Assembly: GCF_001428435.1 (NCBI RefSeq)
Contig: NZ_LMSO01000001.1
Location: forward strand, 657,656 to 721,655
Direction: 5' to 3'
DNA: 64,000 nucleotides
From: Arthrobacter sp. Soil782
GTDB lineage: Bacteria > Actinomycetota > Actinomycetes > Actinomycetales > Micrococcaceae
Shown: positions 25,313 to 33,578 of the stretch, piece by piece
How the letters are laid out: every line of letters begins with the position of its first letter
Position numbering within the stretch: the first letter of the stretch is position 1
Notes under the pieces: generated by a model
What the model saw: the letters and a program-made list of their open reading frames with translations, nothing else
Told to the model about the DNA's origin: nothing
Databases searched by the model: none
Translations under genes and position numbers: made by a program

Positions 25313-26803
25313 GTGGATCACAAACCTTCCGTCACCCGCGACACCTGGATGAGCCGGGAGGCTCTCGCCGAAGGGATGATTCCCGTCATCGGCCGCCTCT
25401 ACCGCGAGAACAACGTGGTGACCAGCATCCATGGACGCAGCCTTATCAACAAGTCCACCATGGGCATTCTCAAGGCACACCGGTTCGCGCGCCGCATGAG
25501 CAAGGAAGAGCTGCTCCTCGAAGAGACCGCACCTCTGCTGCGTACGCTCGCCGACCTGGAGTTGGGAGCAGCAGCCATTGATGTCGCCCGCCTGGCCCAG
25601 AAGTACAGGTCACATCAGGAGGAGGGCGGCACCTCCTCTTTGGAGGAATTCCTCCGCTCAGAACTCGCCGACGTCGTCGGGAAGCGTGGTGCCGACACAC
25701 GGACGAGCACCGACGTCGTCCTCTATGGTTTCGGCCGGATTGGCCGCCTGGTGGCCCGGCTGCTCATCGAGAAGGCGGGCGGTGGGCACGGACTGTGCCT
25801 GCGGGCGATCGTGGTGCGCAAGGGCGCCGAGAATGACCTCATGAAGCGCGGAAGCCTGCTGCGCCGCGACTCGGTGCACGGCTCCTTCGAGGGCAGCATC
25901 CAGGTGGATGAGGAGACCAACACCATTACCGCCAACGGTGTGCGGATCCAGGTCATCTACTCGAATGACCCGTCCACCATCGACTACACCGCCTACGGCA
26001 TCAACAACGCGCTGGTCGTTGACAACACCGGCCGCTGGCGTGATGAGGAAGGCCTCAGCCAGCACCTGCAGAGCAAGGGTGTTGCGAAGGTCCTGCTGAC
26101 TGCACCGGGCAAGGGCGGCCTGAAGAACATCGTTCACGGCATCAACCACACGGACATCGCGGCCGGGGACACCATCGTCACGGCGGCATCCTGCACCACC
26201 AACGCCATCACCCCCGTACTCAAGGCGATCAATGACGAGTTCGGCGTGGTGCACGGACATGTGGAGACGGTGCACTCCTTCACCAATGACCAGAACCTGA
26301 TCGACAACTTCCACAAGGGCGACCGCCGCGGCCGTTCGGCTGCCCTGAATATGGTCATCACCGAGACGGGTGCGGCCAAAGCCGTGGCCAAGGCTCTGCC
26401 CGAACTGCAGGGCAAGCTCACGGGCAGCTCCATCCGCGTACCCACCCCGGACGTATCGATCGCGATCCTGAACCTGTCGCTTGAGAACGTCACCACCAAG
26501 GACGACGTCAACGACTACCTCCGAGAGATGTCGCTGCACTCCGACCTGCGCAAGCAGTTGGACTACATCGATTCCCCTGACGTTGTCTCCACCGACTTCG
26601 TCGGTTCACGCCGCTCCGGCACGGTCGACGGCCTCGCCACCATCTGCAATGACAAGAACCTGGTCCTCTACGTCTGGTATGACAACGAGTTCGGCTACAG
26701 CTGCCAGGTAGTACGCGTCATGGAGGAGATGGCTGGTGTCCACCCGCCGTCGTTCCCTGCGAAGGAAGCCATCCCGACGGCGGAGCTTGCCTCCACGCGC
26801 TGA
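25313..26803 (+). CDS. gap: Glyceraldehyde-3-phosphate dehydrogenase, long form
   Basis: 496 residues. An N-terminal extension of about 130 residues (helical) precedes the NAD(P)-binding fold (YGFGRIGRLVARLL) and the catalytic domain. The catalytic Cys is in AASCTTNAITPVL and the catalytic His region is VHSFTNDQNLID. The C-terminal YVWYDNEFGYSCQVVRVMEE is typical. The long form is common in Actinobacteria alongside the ordinary 335-residue enzyme and may serve gluconeogenesis. The start is GTG at 25313. It is divergent from sigK across a 270-bp gap in which I see no gene. Confidence 0.92.
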   Translation: MDHKPSVTRDTWMSREALAEGMIPVIGRLYRENNVVTSIHGRSLINKSTMGILKAHRFARRMSKEELLLEETAPLLRTLADLELGAAAIDVARLAQKYRSHQEEGGTSSLEEFLRSELADVVGKRGADTRTSTDVVLYGFGRIGRLVARLLIEKAGGGHGLCLRAIVVRKGAENDLMKRGSLLRRDSVHGSFEGSIQVDEETNTITANGVRIQVIYSNDPSTIDYTAYGINNALVVDNTGRWRDEEGLSQHLQSKGVAKVLLTAPGKGGLKNIVHGINHTDIAAGDTIVTAASCTTNAITPVLKAINDEFGVVHGHVETVHSFTNDQNLIDNFHKGDRRGRSAALNMVITETGAAKAVAKALPELQGKLTGSSIRVPTPDVSIAILNLSLENVTTKDDVNDYLREMSLHSDLRKQLDYIDSPDVVSTDFVGSRRSGTVDGLATICNDKNLVLYVWYDNEFGYSCQVVRVMEEMAGVHPPSFPAKEAIPTAELASTR

Positions 26804-26810
26804 CGTCCGC

Positions 26811-26912
26811 GCAAAAGCGCCGGTCGATACGCTCCCGTCGACGCAGAAGCGCCGGTGAGTGGCACGATCGTGGGGATGTCCCCACGTTCCTGCCACGCAC
26901 CGGCGCTTTTGC
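26811..26912. repeat. Dispersed hairpin repeat (GCAGAAGCGCCGG type), copy 1
   Basis: A nested hairpin at 26843-26912. The outer arms are GCAGAAGCGCCGGTG and CACCGGCGCTTTTGC with one mismatch, the middle arms GTGGCA/TGCCAC, and the inner arms CGTGGGGA/TCCCCACG. A further half copy (GCAAAAGCGCCGGTCGA) lies just before it, near 26812. A related element is at 48178-48247. It lies after gap and may act as a terminator, but the recurrence points to a repeat family. Confidence 0.65.
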
Positions 26913-27008
26913 TGTTGCGCTGCTGTCGCGCTGCGCTGCCCTCGACCGCGACGGCGTCTCCGTTCTAGGGTGAAAGGACGTATACCCGAACAGAATGGAG
27001 ATTCACCG

Positions 27009-27338
27009 ATGAATGACCTCAGTGAAGTTCGAGAAGGTATGGACGTCATCAATGCCGAGGGCAAGAAGATAGGCACGGTGAAGAGCGTCAAAATGGGTGA
27101 TCCGCAGGCAGTCACCCCGGAAGGCCAAACGCAGGAGCGAGGCGGACTCGTCAGTTTCCTCGCAGGCGCCTTCAGCACGGAGGAGGTGGACGAGGAACGC
27201 GCGCAGCGTCTCCTTCGCCTCGGTTACATCCATGTGGATGGCACCGGCATCGGCAACAACTTTTATGAGGCCGCCGACGCCGTCGAACGAATCGACGACG
27301 CCGGCGTACACCTCAGTTCCAGCGCAGCTAGCCGGTAA
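27009..27338 (+). CDS. PRC-barrel/DUF2171-like small protein
   Basis: 109 residues from the ATG at 27009 with GGAG upstream. The N-terminus (VREGMDVINAEGKKIGTVKS) has the PRC-barrel/DUF2171 start pattern with the G-K-K-I-G turn. The C-terminus (ERAQRLLRLGYIHVDGTGI) also fits. It is a small soluble beta-barrel of unknown role, often seen in stress-related loci. Its last 11 bases overlap the convergent small-subunit gene. Confidence 0.72.
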   Translation: MNDLSEVREGMDVINAEGKKIGTVKSVKMGDPQAVTPEGQTQERGGLVSFLAGAFSTEEVDEERAQRLLRLGYIHVDGTGIGNNFYEAADAVERIDDAGVHLSSSAASR

Positions 27339-27438
27339 AGAGCGCGGCAACCCTGGAGAGGGTGGTGAAGATCCCGTAGGCCAGGGGCACTGCAACCAGC
27401 GCCCAGACAAAGGTCAGTCGAGCCTTGCTCATTTCCAT
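27328..27438 (-). CDS. MFS transporter small subunit
   Basis: A 36-residue protein starting MEMSKARLTFVWALVAVPLA, with a single transmembrane helix and then LSRVAALFTG. It begins 1 nt after the stop of the OFA-type MFS gene. Actinobacteria carry such a one-helix small subunit directly after oxalate/formate antiporter-like MFS proteins, and this matches in size and position. It probably assembles with the transporter in the membrane. It overlaps the convergent PRC-like gene by 11 bp, which makes it easy to miss. Confidence 0.75.
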   Translation of the reverse strand: MEMSKARLTFVWALVAVPLAYGIFTTLSRVAALFTG

Positions 27439-27439
27439 C

Positions 27440-28822
27440 TCATGCCTCCATTGCGGGTTCGGCGGTCTTCTTCGGTTCGTGGAATCGTGAGTCCACGGAC
27501 TTGATCATCAGGTTGGCGATGAATCCGATGATCAGCAGGCCAACCATGGTCAGCAGTGCCGGCTGATAGTCGGCGGCGACAAGCTCTCCGGGGGTGCCTC
27601 GTGCATCGAGGAACCCGTTCACGATCAGTGGTCCGGCAATACCGGCGGCTGACCAGGCGGTCAGCAGGCGGCCGTGGATTGCACCCACCTCAAACGTGCC
27701 GAAGAGATCGCGGAGGTACGCGGGCACTGTGGAGAAGCCGCCGCCGTAGAAGGAAATGATCACGAAAGCCAACAGCACGTAGAGCACTGTGGTGGAGGAG
27801 CCTGCGAGAGCAAGAACGGTATAGAGGACAGCGCCGACGCCCAGATAGATCATGTAAATGCGCTTGCGGCCAATGTGGTCGGACAGGGTCGACCATCCGA
27901 AGCGACCCGCCATGTTGCCGATGGACAGCAGGCCTACGAAGCCGCCCGCTACAGCCGCGGACACGGCGCTGACGCCGTCTGACTGCCGGAAGAAGTCCTG
28001 GATCATTGGGGCGGCCTGCTCAAGAATGCCGATTCCCGCGGTCACGTTGCAGAACAGCGCGATCCAGATCAGCCAGAACTGCTTGGTACGGATGGCGTTC
28101 TTCGCGGAAACATTGTCACTGGTGACCAGCGCACTGGTCTTCCGGGTGCTCGGGTCGAAGCCGTCCGGCCGCCAGTCGGCAGCGGGAACCTTGATGGTGA
28201 AGGCTCCGAAGACCATGTAAATGAGGTAGATCACCGCGAGGGTCACGAAGAGCATGCCGACAGCCTCACCGCTGGCAACCCAACCCTCGGTACCCGACTC
28301 CGGGTCGAACATCCTCAGCAGCTGGGTGGACAGTGGGCTCGCGATCAGCGCACCGCCGCCAAAGCCCATGATCGCCATTCCGGTAGCCAGTCCCGGCCGG
28401 TCGGGGAACCATTTGATCAGTGTGGAGACAGGCGAGATGTAGCCGATACCCAGCCCGATTCCGCCAATCACGCCGTACCCGAGGTATACGAGCCAGAGCT
28501 GGTTGGTGAAGATGCCGAGGGCTCCAACGAGGAACCCGCTCACCCAGAACATGGCCGAGGTGAACATGGCCTTGCGCGGACCGTTGCGGTCCACCCAGGT
28601 GCCCATCACCGCGGCGGACAGTCCGAGCATGACGATCGCTATGGAGAAGATCAGGCCTATCTCAGTCAGGCTCGCATCGAAGTGCTCCACGAGGGCCGTC
28701 TTGTAGACGCTGGTGGCGTAAGCCTGGCCGATGCACAGGTGCACGGCGAGTGCCGCGGGCGGGATAAGCCAACGGTTGAATCCGGGTGGAGCTATTGTGT
28801 GTTCCCTATCGAGCCAGCTCAT
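27440..28822 (-). CDS. OFA family MFS transporter (oxalate/formate antiporter-like)
   Basis: 460 residues with 12 predicted helices. OFA features include the N-terminal IGQAYATSVYKTALVEHF, motif A GTWVDRNGPRKAMF, and GGIGLGIGYISPVSTLIKWF followed by PDRPGLATG. It exchanges or imports small carboxylates across the membrane; the substrate here is unknown. It is followed directly by its 36-residue small subunit. A palindrome about 85 bp upstream is a likely operator. Confidence 0.9.
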   Translation of the reverse strand: MSWLDREHTIAPPGFNRWLIPPAALAVHLCIGQAYATSVYKTALVEHFDASLTEIGLIFSIAIVMLGLSAAVMGTWVDRNGPRKAMFTSAMFWVSGFLVGALGIFTNQLWLVYLGYGVIGGIGLGIGYISPVSTLIKWFPDRPGLATGMAIMGFGGGALIASPLSTQLLRMFDPESGTEGWVASGEAVGMLFVTLAVIYLIYMVFGAFTIKVPAADWRPDGFDPSTRKTSALVTSDNVSAKNAIRTKQFWLIWIALFCNVTAGIGILEQAAPMIQDFFRQSDGVSAVSAAVAGGFVGLLSIGNMAGRFGWSTLSDHIGRKRIYMIYLGVGAVLYTVLALAGSSTTVLYVLLAFVIISFYGGGFSTVPAYLRDLFGTFEVGAIHGRLLTAWSAAGIAGPLIVNGFLDARGTPGELVAADYQPALLTMVGLLIIGFIANLMIKSVDSRFHEPKKTAEPAMEA

Positions 28823-28903
28823 GAACGGAATGCCTCTCCCTCTACTTGTGGACGCCGTCGTCCCTTGGCCCCCACCATGGAATATTGTGCATTAGCTCAC
28901 ATA

Positions 28904-28916
28904 TTGCCTGAGGCAA
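28904..28916. promoter_or_regulatory. Palindrome TTGCCTGAGGCAA upstream of the OFA transporter
   Basis: A 13-bp perfect inverted repeat in an AT-rich part of the 149-bp gap between the OFA transporter and malQ. It is about 85 bp upstream of the transporter start and 54 bp past the end of the malQ coding region, so it most likely controls the transporter. No regulator gene is adjacent. Confidence 0.4.
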
Positions 28917-28971
28917 ACAACATCGGTGTGCGGTGAACGGTCACTCTGGTGCGGTAAGCGGTAGAACCGGT

Positions 28972-31044
28972 TCACCGTTGAAGAGCGCGCACCAGCTCAT
29001 CGAACCGCTCCAGGTCCGGCAGGTCCTCAACGAGCACGACGCCGGCCGGCCCCGCCAGCGGAACCTGCCAGTTGGGATACTGCTCGGCGGTGGTTCCCGG
29101 CTGGTTCTGCGTGCGTTCCTCGCCTACCGCGTCGGTGAGCGCCACCCCGAGCAGCACCGACGGGGTTTGCGCAATGAAGGAGTGCATTGCCTCGACTGTC
29201 TCCTGCACGGTCGCGGGCACAGAGCCGGTCGTGGACCGTACAAGCGCAAGCACCCGCTCCTGAGCCTGCCGGTCGGCGGACTTCTCTTCCTCCACAGGCC
29301 GCCCCAGCAGACCGAGCTGCTCGCGCAGTTCAACGTGCCTGCCCGCGAGATAGCCCGCGCTCGGCGGCAGGTCATGGGTGGTGACGGTGGTGAGGCACGC
29401 CGTCCGGTACTGCTCTGCAGGGCGCGGCTCGTCGTCGTCGTACTCGAACCAGAGGATGGAAGTCCCGAGCACCCCGCGCTCTGCCAGGTACTCCTGGACG
29501 CCCGGCTCGAAGGCGCCCAGGTCTTCACCGACAACAACGGCACCCGCCCGCTCCGCCTCAAGCGCAAGAATGCCGATGAGCGCCTCATGGTCGTAGTACA
29601 CGTAGGCGCCGTCGCCGGGCATCGAACCCTGCGGGATCCACCACAGGCGGAACAGGCCGAGGATATGGTCGATCCGGATGCCGCCCGCGTGGCGCAGGAT
29701 GGTGCGCAGCATGTCGCGGTATGCGGCATAGCCGGACTCTGCAAGCCGCTCCGGGTGCCACGGCGGCTGCGCCCAGTCCTGGCCCTGCTGATTGAACATG
29801 TCCGGCGGAGCGCCGACGCTGATGCCGGAGGCCAGAACATCACGCAGGGTCCAGGCGTCAGCACCTGCGGGGTGAACGCCCACCGCGAGATCATGCATGA
29901 TGCCGAGGTTCATGCCGGCTTCCATCGCGGCCTGTTGAACGGCTTCGAGCTGCTCGTCGCATAACCACTGCAGCCAGGCGTGGAACTCAATGCGGTCCTC
30001 GAGCTCGGTTCGCTGTTCCTCAAGAAACTCGGGATCGCTCCACTCTGCAGCACCTTCGGGGAGCGTTTCTGCGAGCGCGGACCACAGGGCAAAGTTCTCC
30101 AGCCCGGGACCGGCTTCGGAACGGAAGCGTTGGAACGCCTCCTCCCGCTGCGGCTGCCGTGGGACAGTGAACACCAGTTCGAGTGCCTGCAGCTTGGCAG
30201 CGTAACTGGGATCCCGATCGATGATGTCCGCGTTCTCGTTTGCGGCCCGGAACTCTGCCGCCAGATCGCGGATGGTGTGCGCCTGCGCCTCCGGTAGGTC
30301 CTCGAACTCGACGACGTTCTCCACGCGCAGGTAGATGGGATTGAAGAACCGGCGCGTTGTCGGCAGGTAGGGGGACGCCTCGACCGGCGGTTTGGGCTGG
30401 GCGGCATGAAGCGGGTTGATCAGCACGAACCCGGCGCCCTTGTCAGCTGAGATTTCCGCCAGCCTCGCAAGGTCATCGAGGTCCCCGATGCCCCACGAGG
30501 ACCGTGACCGCACCGAGTACAGCTGCGCCATCAGTCCCCACGTCCGGGTCAGGGAATCGGCGGTGGTGAGCTTTCTCGGTGTCACAACGAGCGTGCAGTC
30601 GGCGGTACCGGATTCGAACCTAACCGTGAGGGTGTGCCAACCAAGCGGGAGATCGAGCGGGATCTCCACCGTGAACCGGCTGACCTCTGTCCCGTTCACC
30701 TCCCGGGTGCGTGCGGAACCCGCAGGCAGCGTCCGCTCGGTTCCGTCTTCCAGAAGGACGTGAATGGAGGGCGTGGTGCCGGCCGGCACAGTGACCGGCA
30801 CGGTGGTGGCGTCACCGTCCCGGATGACGACGGCGGGAGGCAGCCTACGCAGCCACGGCGCACGTTCGGCTGCGCGGAGGGAGGCGGCGACGTCGTCGTT
30901 CGTTGCGCAGGGCACACCAAGCGCGGTGAGGACTGCGATCAGCGTTTCATCGCTCACCGTCTGGGGCGTGCCGTCCCAGCCCTTGAAGTCGATTCCGACG
31001 CGGTGCTGCTCGGCAAGTTGCTGGAGCGGTGTGAGCTGGGCCAT
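28972..31044 (-). CDS. malQ: 4-alpha-glucanotransferase (amylomaltase)
   Basis: 690 residues, the usual size of the actinobacterial GH77 form with an N-terminal extension of about 150 residues. GH77 motifs: SSWGIGDLDDLARL, the catalytic Asp region GGIRIDHILGLFRLWWIP, the acid/base Glu in VVGEDLGAFEPGVQEYL, and TTHDLPPSAGYLAG. It transfers alpha-1,4-glucan segments in maltodextrin and glycogen metabolism in the cytoplasm. It stands alone, with no mal or glg genes beside it. Confidence 0.95.
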   Translation of the reverse strand: MAQLTPLQQLAEQHRVGIDFKGWDGTPQTVSDETLIAVLTALGVPCATNDDVAASLRAAERAPWLRRLPPAVVIRDGDATTVPVTVPAGTTPSIHVLLEDGTERTLPAGSARTREVNGTEVSRFTVEIPLDLPLGWHTLTVRFESGTADCTLVVTPRKLTTADSLTRTWGLMAQLYSVRSRSSWGIGDLDDLARLAEISADKGAGFVLINPLHAAQPKPPVEASPYLPTTRRFFNPIYLRVENVVEFEDLPEAQAHTIRDLAAEFRAANENADIIDRDPSYAAKLQALELVFTVPRQPQREEAFQRFRSEAGPGLENFALWSALAETLPEGAAEWSDPEFLEEQRTELEDRIEFHAWLQWLCDEQLEAVQQAAMEAGMNLGIMHDLAVGVHPAGADAWTLRDVLASGISVGAPPDMFNQQGQDWAQPPWHPERLAESGYAAYRDMLRTILRHAGGIRIDHILGLFRLWWIPQGSMPGDGAYVYYDHEALIGILALEAERAGAVVVGEDLGAFEPGVQEYLAERGVLGTSILWFEYDDDEPRPAEQYRTACLTTVTTHDLPPSAGYLAGRHVELREQLGLLGRPVEEEKSADRQAQERVLALVRSTTGSVPATVQETVEAMHSFIAQTPSVLLGVALTDAVGEERTQNQPGTTAEQYPNWQVPLAGPAGVVLVEDLPDLERFDELVRALQR

Positions 31045-31084
31045 GGTCCTAATCTATTGGCTAGCGGGACTTGGTGCTCGCACG

Positions 31085-31122
31085 CCGAGGTCCCCTCCCG
31101 CACCCGCGGGAGGGGACCTCGG
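31085..31122 (-). terminator. Strong hairpin after the FG-GAP gene at 31145
   Basis: 17-bp perfect arms (31085-31101 and 31106-31122) with a 4-nt loop. It lies 23 bp after the stop of the FG-GAP gene, just before the malQ start region. It probably separates the two transcription units. Confidence 0.75.
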
Positions 31123-31144
31123 TTATTCGGTTGTACTCGTTCAG

Positions 31145-33313
31145 CTACTGCACGATGGTGTAGCCGTTCCAGCCGTTGCCGATCTGGGTACGTGATCCGG
31201 AGAAGCCGCCGGCACCGTTTCCGTTGTACAGCCACAGCACTCCGGCGGTGTCCCTCGCGATCAGGTCACGGGTGGCCCCGGCTCCAAAGGCGCCCGGTGC
31301 CGTCAGCCCTGTCATGGCATTCCAACCGGTTCCGTAGACAAGGCGGGAAAGGAATCCTCCGGTGCCGTTTCCGCGGTACAGGTAGAGCCTTCCGCTGGCA
31401 TCCCGGGCAAACAGGTCTGCCCTGGCGTCACCGCTGAAGTCGCCGGTTCCGACGATGGCGGTCATGCCATTCCATCCACTGCCGGGTTGGGTGCGCGTGC
31501 CCCAGGTGCCGTTGCCGTTACCCGGGTAGAGGAAGAGCCGTCCGGCGCCGTCACGGGCCAGCAGGTCTACCCCGCCGGTGCCATTGAAGTTACCGGGCGT
31601 GACCAGTGCGGTCATTCCCTGCCACCCCTGGCCGATCTGGACGCCATTAGTGATTCTGCCGGTGCCGGTACCGGCGTAGAGCCAGAGCCGTCCGGAGGTG
31701 TCCCGGGCCATGATGTCCGAGCGCCGGTCGCCGTTGAAGTCGCCCGGCTGCAGGATGGCGTTCATTGAACCCCACCCGGTGCCGATCAGAACCCGGGCCC
31801 CGAAACCGCCGGTGGCAGTTGACGGGTAAAGGTACAGGCGGCCACTGGCGTCACGAGCCACGATGTCGGGATTGCCGTCTCCGTTCATGTCCTTTTGCTC
31901 AGCGGTGCCCGCAGGAGGCGGTGGTGGCGGCGGCGTCGTGGTTGCGCCGATCCGCCAGGCGAAGGTTGCGTTCGCTCCGGTGTTACCCGCGACGTCCGTA
32001 GCCCGGACATTGAAGGTGTAGTTGCCCGCGAGCTGCTGATCGTAAGTGTGTGGCGAAGTGCACGCCCTGAATGTTGCGTTGCTCGGCAGCAGTTGGCATT
32101 CGAACGTCGCCGAGGCCTCACCGGTGAAAGTGAACGCGGGGGTTGTATCCGCACTTGGGTTCGACGGTGTACTGGTCAGTGTCGTTGCGGGGGCCGCGGT
32201 GTCCACCGTGATGGCAAGCACGCCGGAGTCGAGGGCCGGCGCCGTTTCCGTTGCCGGGATTCTCGCGGCAATCCGGTTGGGACCCGTCAGGAGTGCTGTG
32301 GTCGGCACTAGCGAGTAGCTGCCATCGGCCGCTGCGACAGTGGTCACGGTCGTAGCGCTTCCGTTGACAATCAGTTGCACCGTGGAGCCAGGCGTAGCCG
32401 TCCCAGTGAACGTCGGCGTCGCAACATTAGTGGTGTTGTCAGTATTCGAGCGTCCGCTGTCGCTAGCCGCTACGAGATCGGGAGTCGAAGGTGCACCGTC
32501 GACGCTGGAGTCAATGACACCCTGGACGTTGAAGGTGCTGACCCTCAATACGTTTACACCCGGGCCGCCCGCGTTCGGGCCGACAACCTCGACATAGTTG
32601 AAACCGGATGGAGCACCGGTGATGGGACCCGGAGTCGCGATGCTGCCGAGTGTCCCTGCGGGTGCGTTCGTCTGACGGATGAACGGCGCTGTCGTGCCGG
32701 TTCCACCGTAATCACCCAAGAAGGCTGTCTTCGCTTGGTTGAAGTCGCACGGTGTACCGCAGACACCCTCGTCAATGGTGACTCTGATTTCAGTCGGACG
32801 CGCAGGATCCTCGCCCGCCTGAAAAGTGTGCACTCCGTAGGGATGACTGATCGTGTAGTCGGCACCGTTGACCAGTCCGGTCAGCCGGAAACGTAACCGA
32901 GCGAAGGCGATCTGGGTACCAGGTGCCGCTTCCTCGCCGGTGTGGGCGGCCTCCAACGCTGCCTCATACAGCCCGAGGTTACCGCCCGCCGCTTCAGCAG
33001 CGAACCAGAACGCTTCACCGGGAAAATTTCCGGGGTAAGAGATCGGCTGATCCGGGAAGGGCAGTTCGGCCAGGCACCCTTCCGCGGGATCAACGCACAG
33101 CTTCAGGCGTACGTTTCCGTCCGAATACCAATCCGGGAAACCGTCGGCATCCGCCGCTGTGACGGGTGCGAAGGAGACGAGCTCCGCCTGCGCGGGCGCA
33201 GCGGCTAGAGGAGCCAGCGCAGTGATGAGCAGTGCGCTGGAGAGGATAGATGACGTAAGACGTAGTTTGCGGCGACCCTTCGGCGGATCGACCGCATTGC
33301 GATGGTTGGACAT
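31145..33313 (-). CDS. Secreted Ig-like and FG-GAP propeller protein, paralogue 1
   Basis: 722 residues. The signal peptide ends at AAAPAQA (about residue 43). An unrecognised domain follows at about 45-265 (GFPDWYSDGNVRLKLCVDPA, then SYPGNFPGEAFWFAAEAAGG) with Cys pairs (CVDPAEGC, CGTPCDF). Next come one Big-type Ig repeat (PGSTVQLIVNGS), a second Ig-like domain (FTFTGEASATFECQLLP) near 385-450, a short poly-Pro linker, and about five FG-GAP blades (DMNGDGNPDIVARDASGRLY and so on). It is probably extracellular and surface-associated. Ends in FG-GAP without an anchor. Confidence 0.85.
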   Translation of the reverse strand: MSNHRNAVDPPKGRRKLRLTSSILSSALLITALAPLAAAPAQAELVSFAPVTAADADGFPDWYSDGNVRLKLCVDPAEGCLAELPFPDQPISYPGNFPGEAFWFAAEAAGGNLGLYEAALEAAHTGEEAAPGTQIAFARLRFRLTGLVNGADYTISHPYGVHTFQAGEDPARPTEIRVTIDEGVCGTPCDFNQAKTAFLGDYGGTGTTAPFIRQTNAPAGTLGSIATPGPITGAPSGFNYVEVVGPNAGGPGVNVLRVSTFNVQGVIDSSVDGAPSTPDLVAASDSGRSNTDNTTNVATPTFTGTATPGSTVQLIVNGSATTVTTVAAADGSYSLVPTTALLTGPNRIAARIPATETAPALDSGVLAITVDTAAPATTLTSTPSNPSADTTPAFTFTGEASATFECQLLPSNATFRACTSPHTYDQQLAGNYTFNVRATDVAGNTGANATFAWRIGATTTPPPPPPPAGTAEQKDMNGDGNPDIVARDASGRLYLYPSTATGGFGARVLIGTGWGSMNAILQPGDFNGDRRSDIMARDTSGRLWLYAGTGTGRITNGVQIGQGWQGMTALVTPGNFNGTGGVDLLARDGAGRLFLYPGNGNGTWGTRTQPGSGWNGMTAIVGTGDFSGDARADLFARDASGRLYLYRGNGTGGFLSRLVYGTGWNAMTGLTAPGAFGAGATRDLIARDTAGVLWLYNGNGAGGFSGSRTQIGNGWNGYTIVQ

Positions 33314-33386
33314 TTCAAAGCTCCCTTGTTGGAAACCGAAACCATGCTTACTACCGGTCTCGGTGTGCGCCCACTGTGCGCTTCAT

Positions 33387-33404
33387 TCCTTGGGTAATTC
33401 TTGG
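33387..33404. promoter_or_regulatory. 11-bp-spaced direct repeat upstream of FG-GAP paralogue 1
   Basis: TCCTTGG at 33387 and TTCTTGG at 33398 (CCAAGGA and CCAAGAA read in the gene direction), 11 bp apart start to start. They lie about 75-90 bp upstream of the start at 33313. The same 7+4+7 layout occurs upstream of the genes at 35768 and 57119. Confidence 0.5.
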
Positions 33405-33459
33405 GAAAACATCAAGGTCGTTCTGATAATTCGATCTGTGCCGCTATGATTCGCTTTTC

Positions 33460-33473
33460 CTACCGGCGAGTAG
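33460..33473. promoter_or_regulatory. Conserved CTACCGGCGAGTAG motif
   Basis: An imperfect palindrome with outer arms CTAC/GTAG, about 150 bp upstream of the start at 33313. A near-identical motif, CTACTGGGGAGTAG, sits at the matching place (35911-35924) before the tandem paralogue. The surrounding 265-bp gap (33314-33578) holds no gene. Confidence 0.4.
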
Positions 33474-33510
33474 CTTCGATCCAGGGCTGGATGCACCGAT
33501 CCTGGGCGGC

Positions 33511-33566
33511 CTGAATCGCAGAAGATCCCCTCCAGTCGGAACGGAAGGGGATCCCCTGCGATTCAG
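33511..33566 (-). terminator. Hairpin after FG-GAP paralogue 2
   Basis: CTGAATCGCAG (33511-33521) pairs with CTGCGATTCAG (33556-33566). The inner stem GATCCCCT/AGGGGATC continues after a small internal loop. It begins 13 bp after the stop of the gene at 33579. Confidence 0.7.
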
Positions 33567-33578
33567 TTGGATCGCCGC

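Noticed and set aside
25658-26539. A 293-codon minus-strand frame opposite gap
   Set aside because: It is antisense to the catalytic domain of GAPDH and has shadow-like composition.
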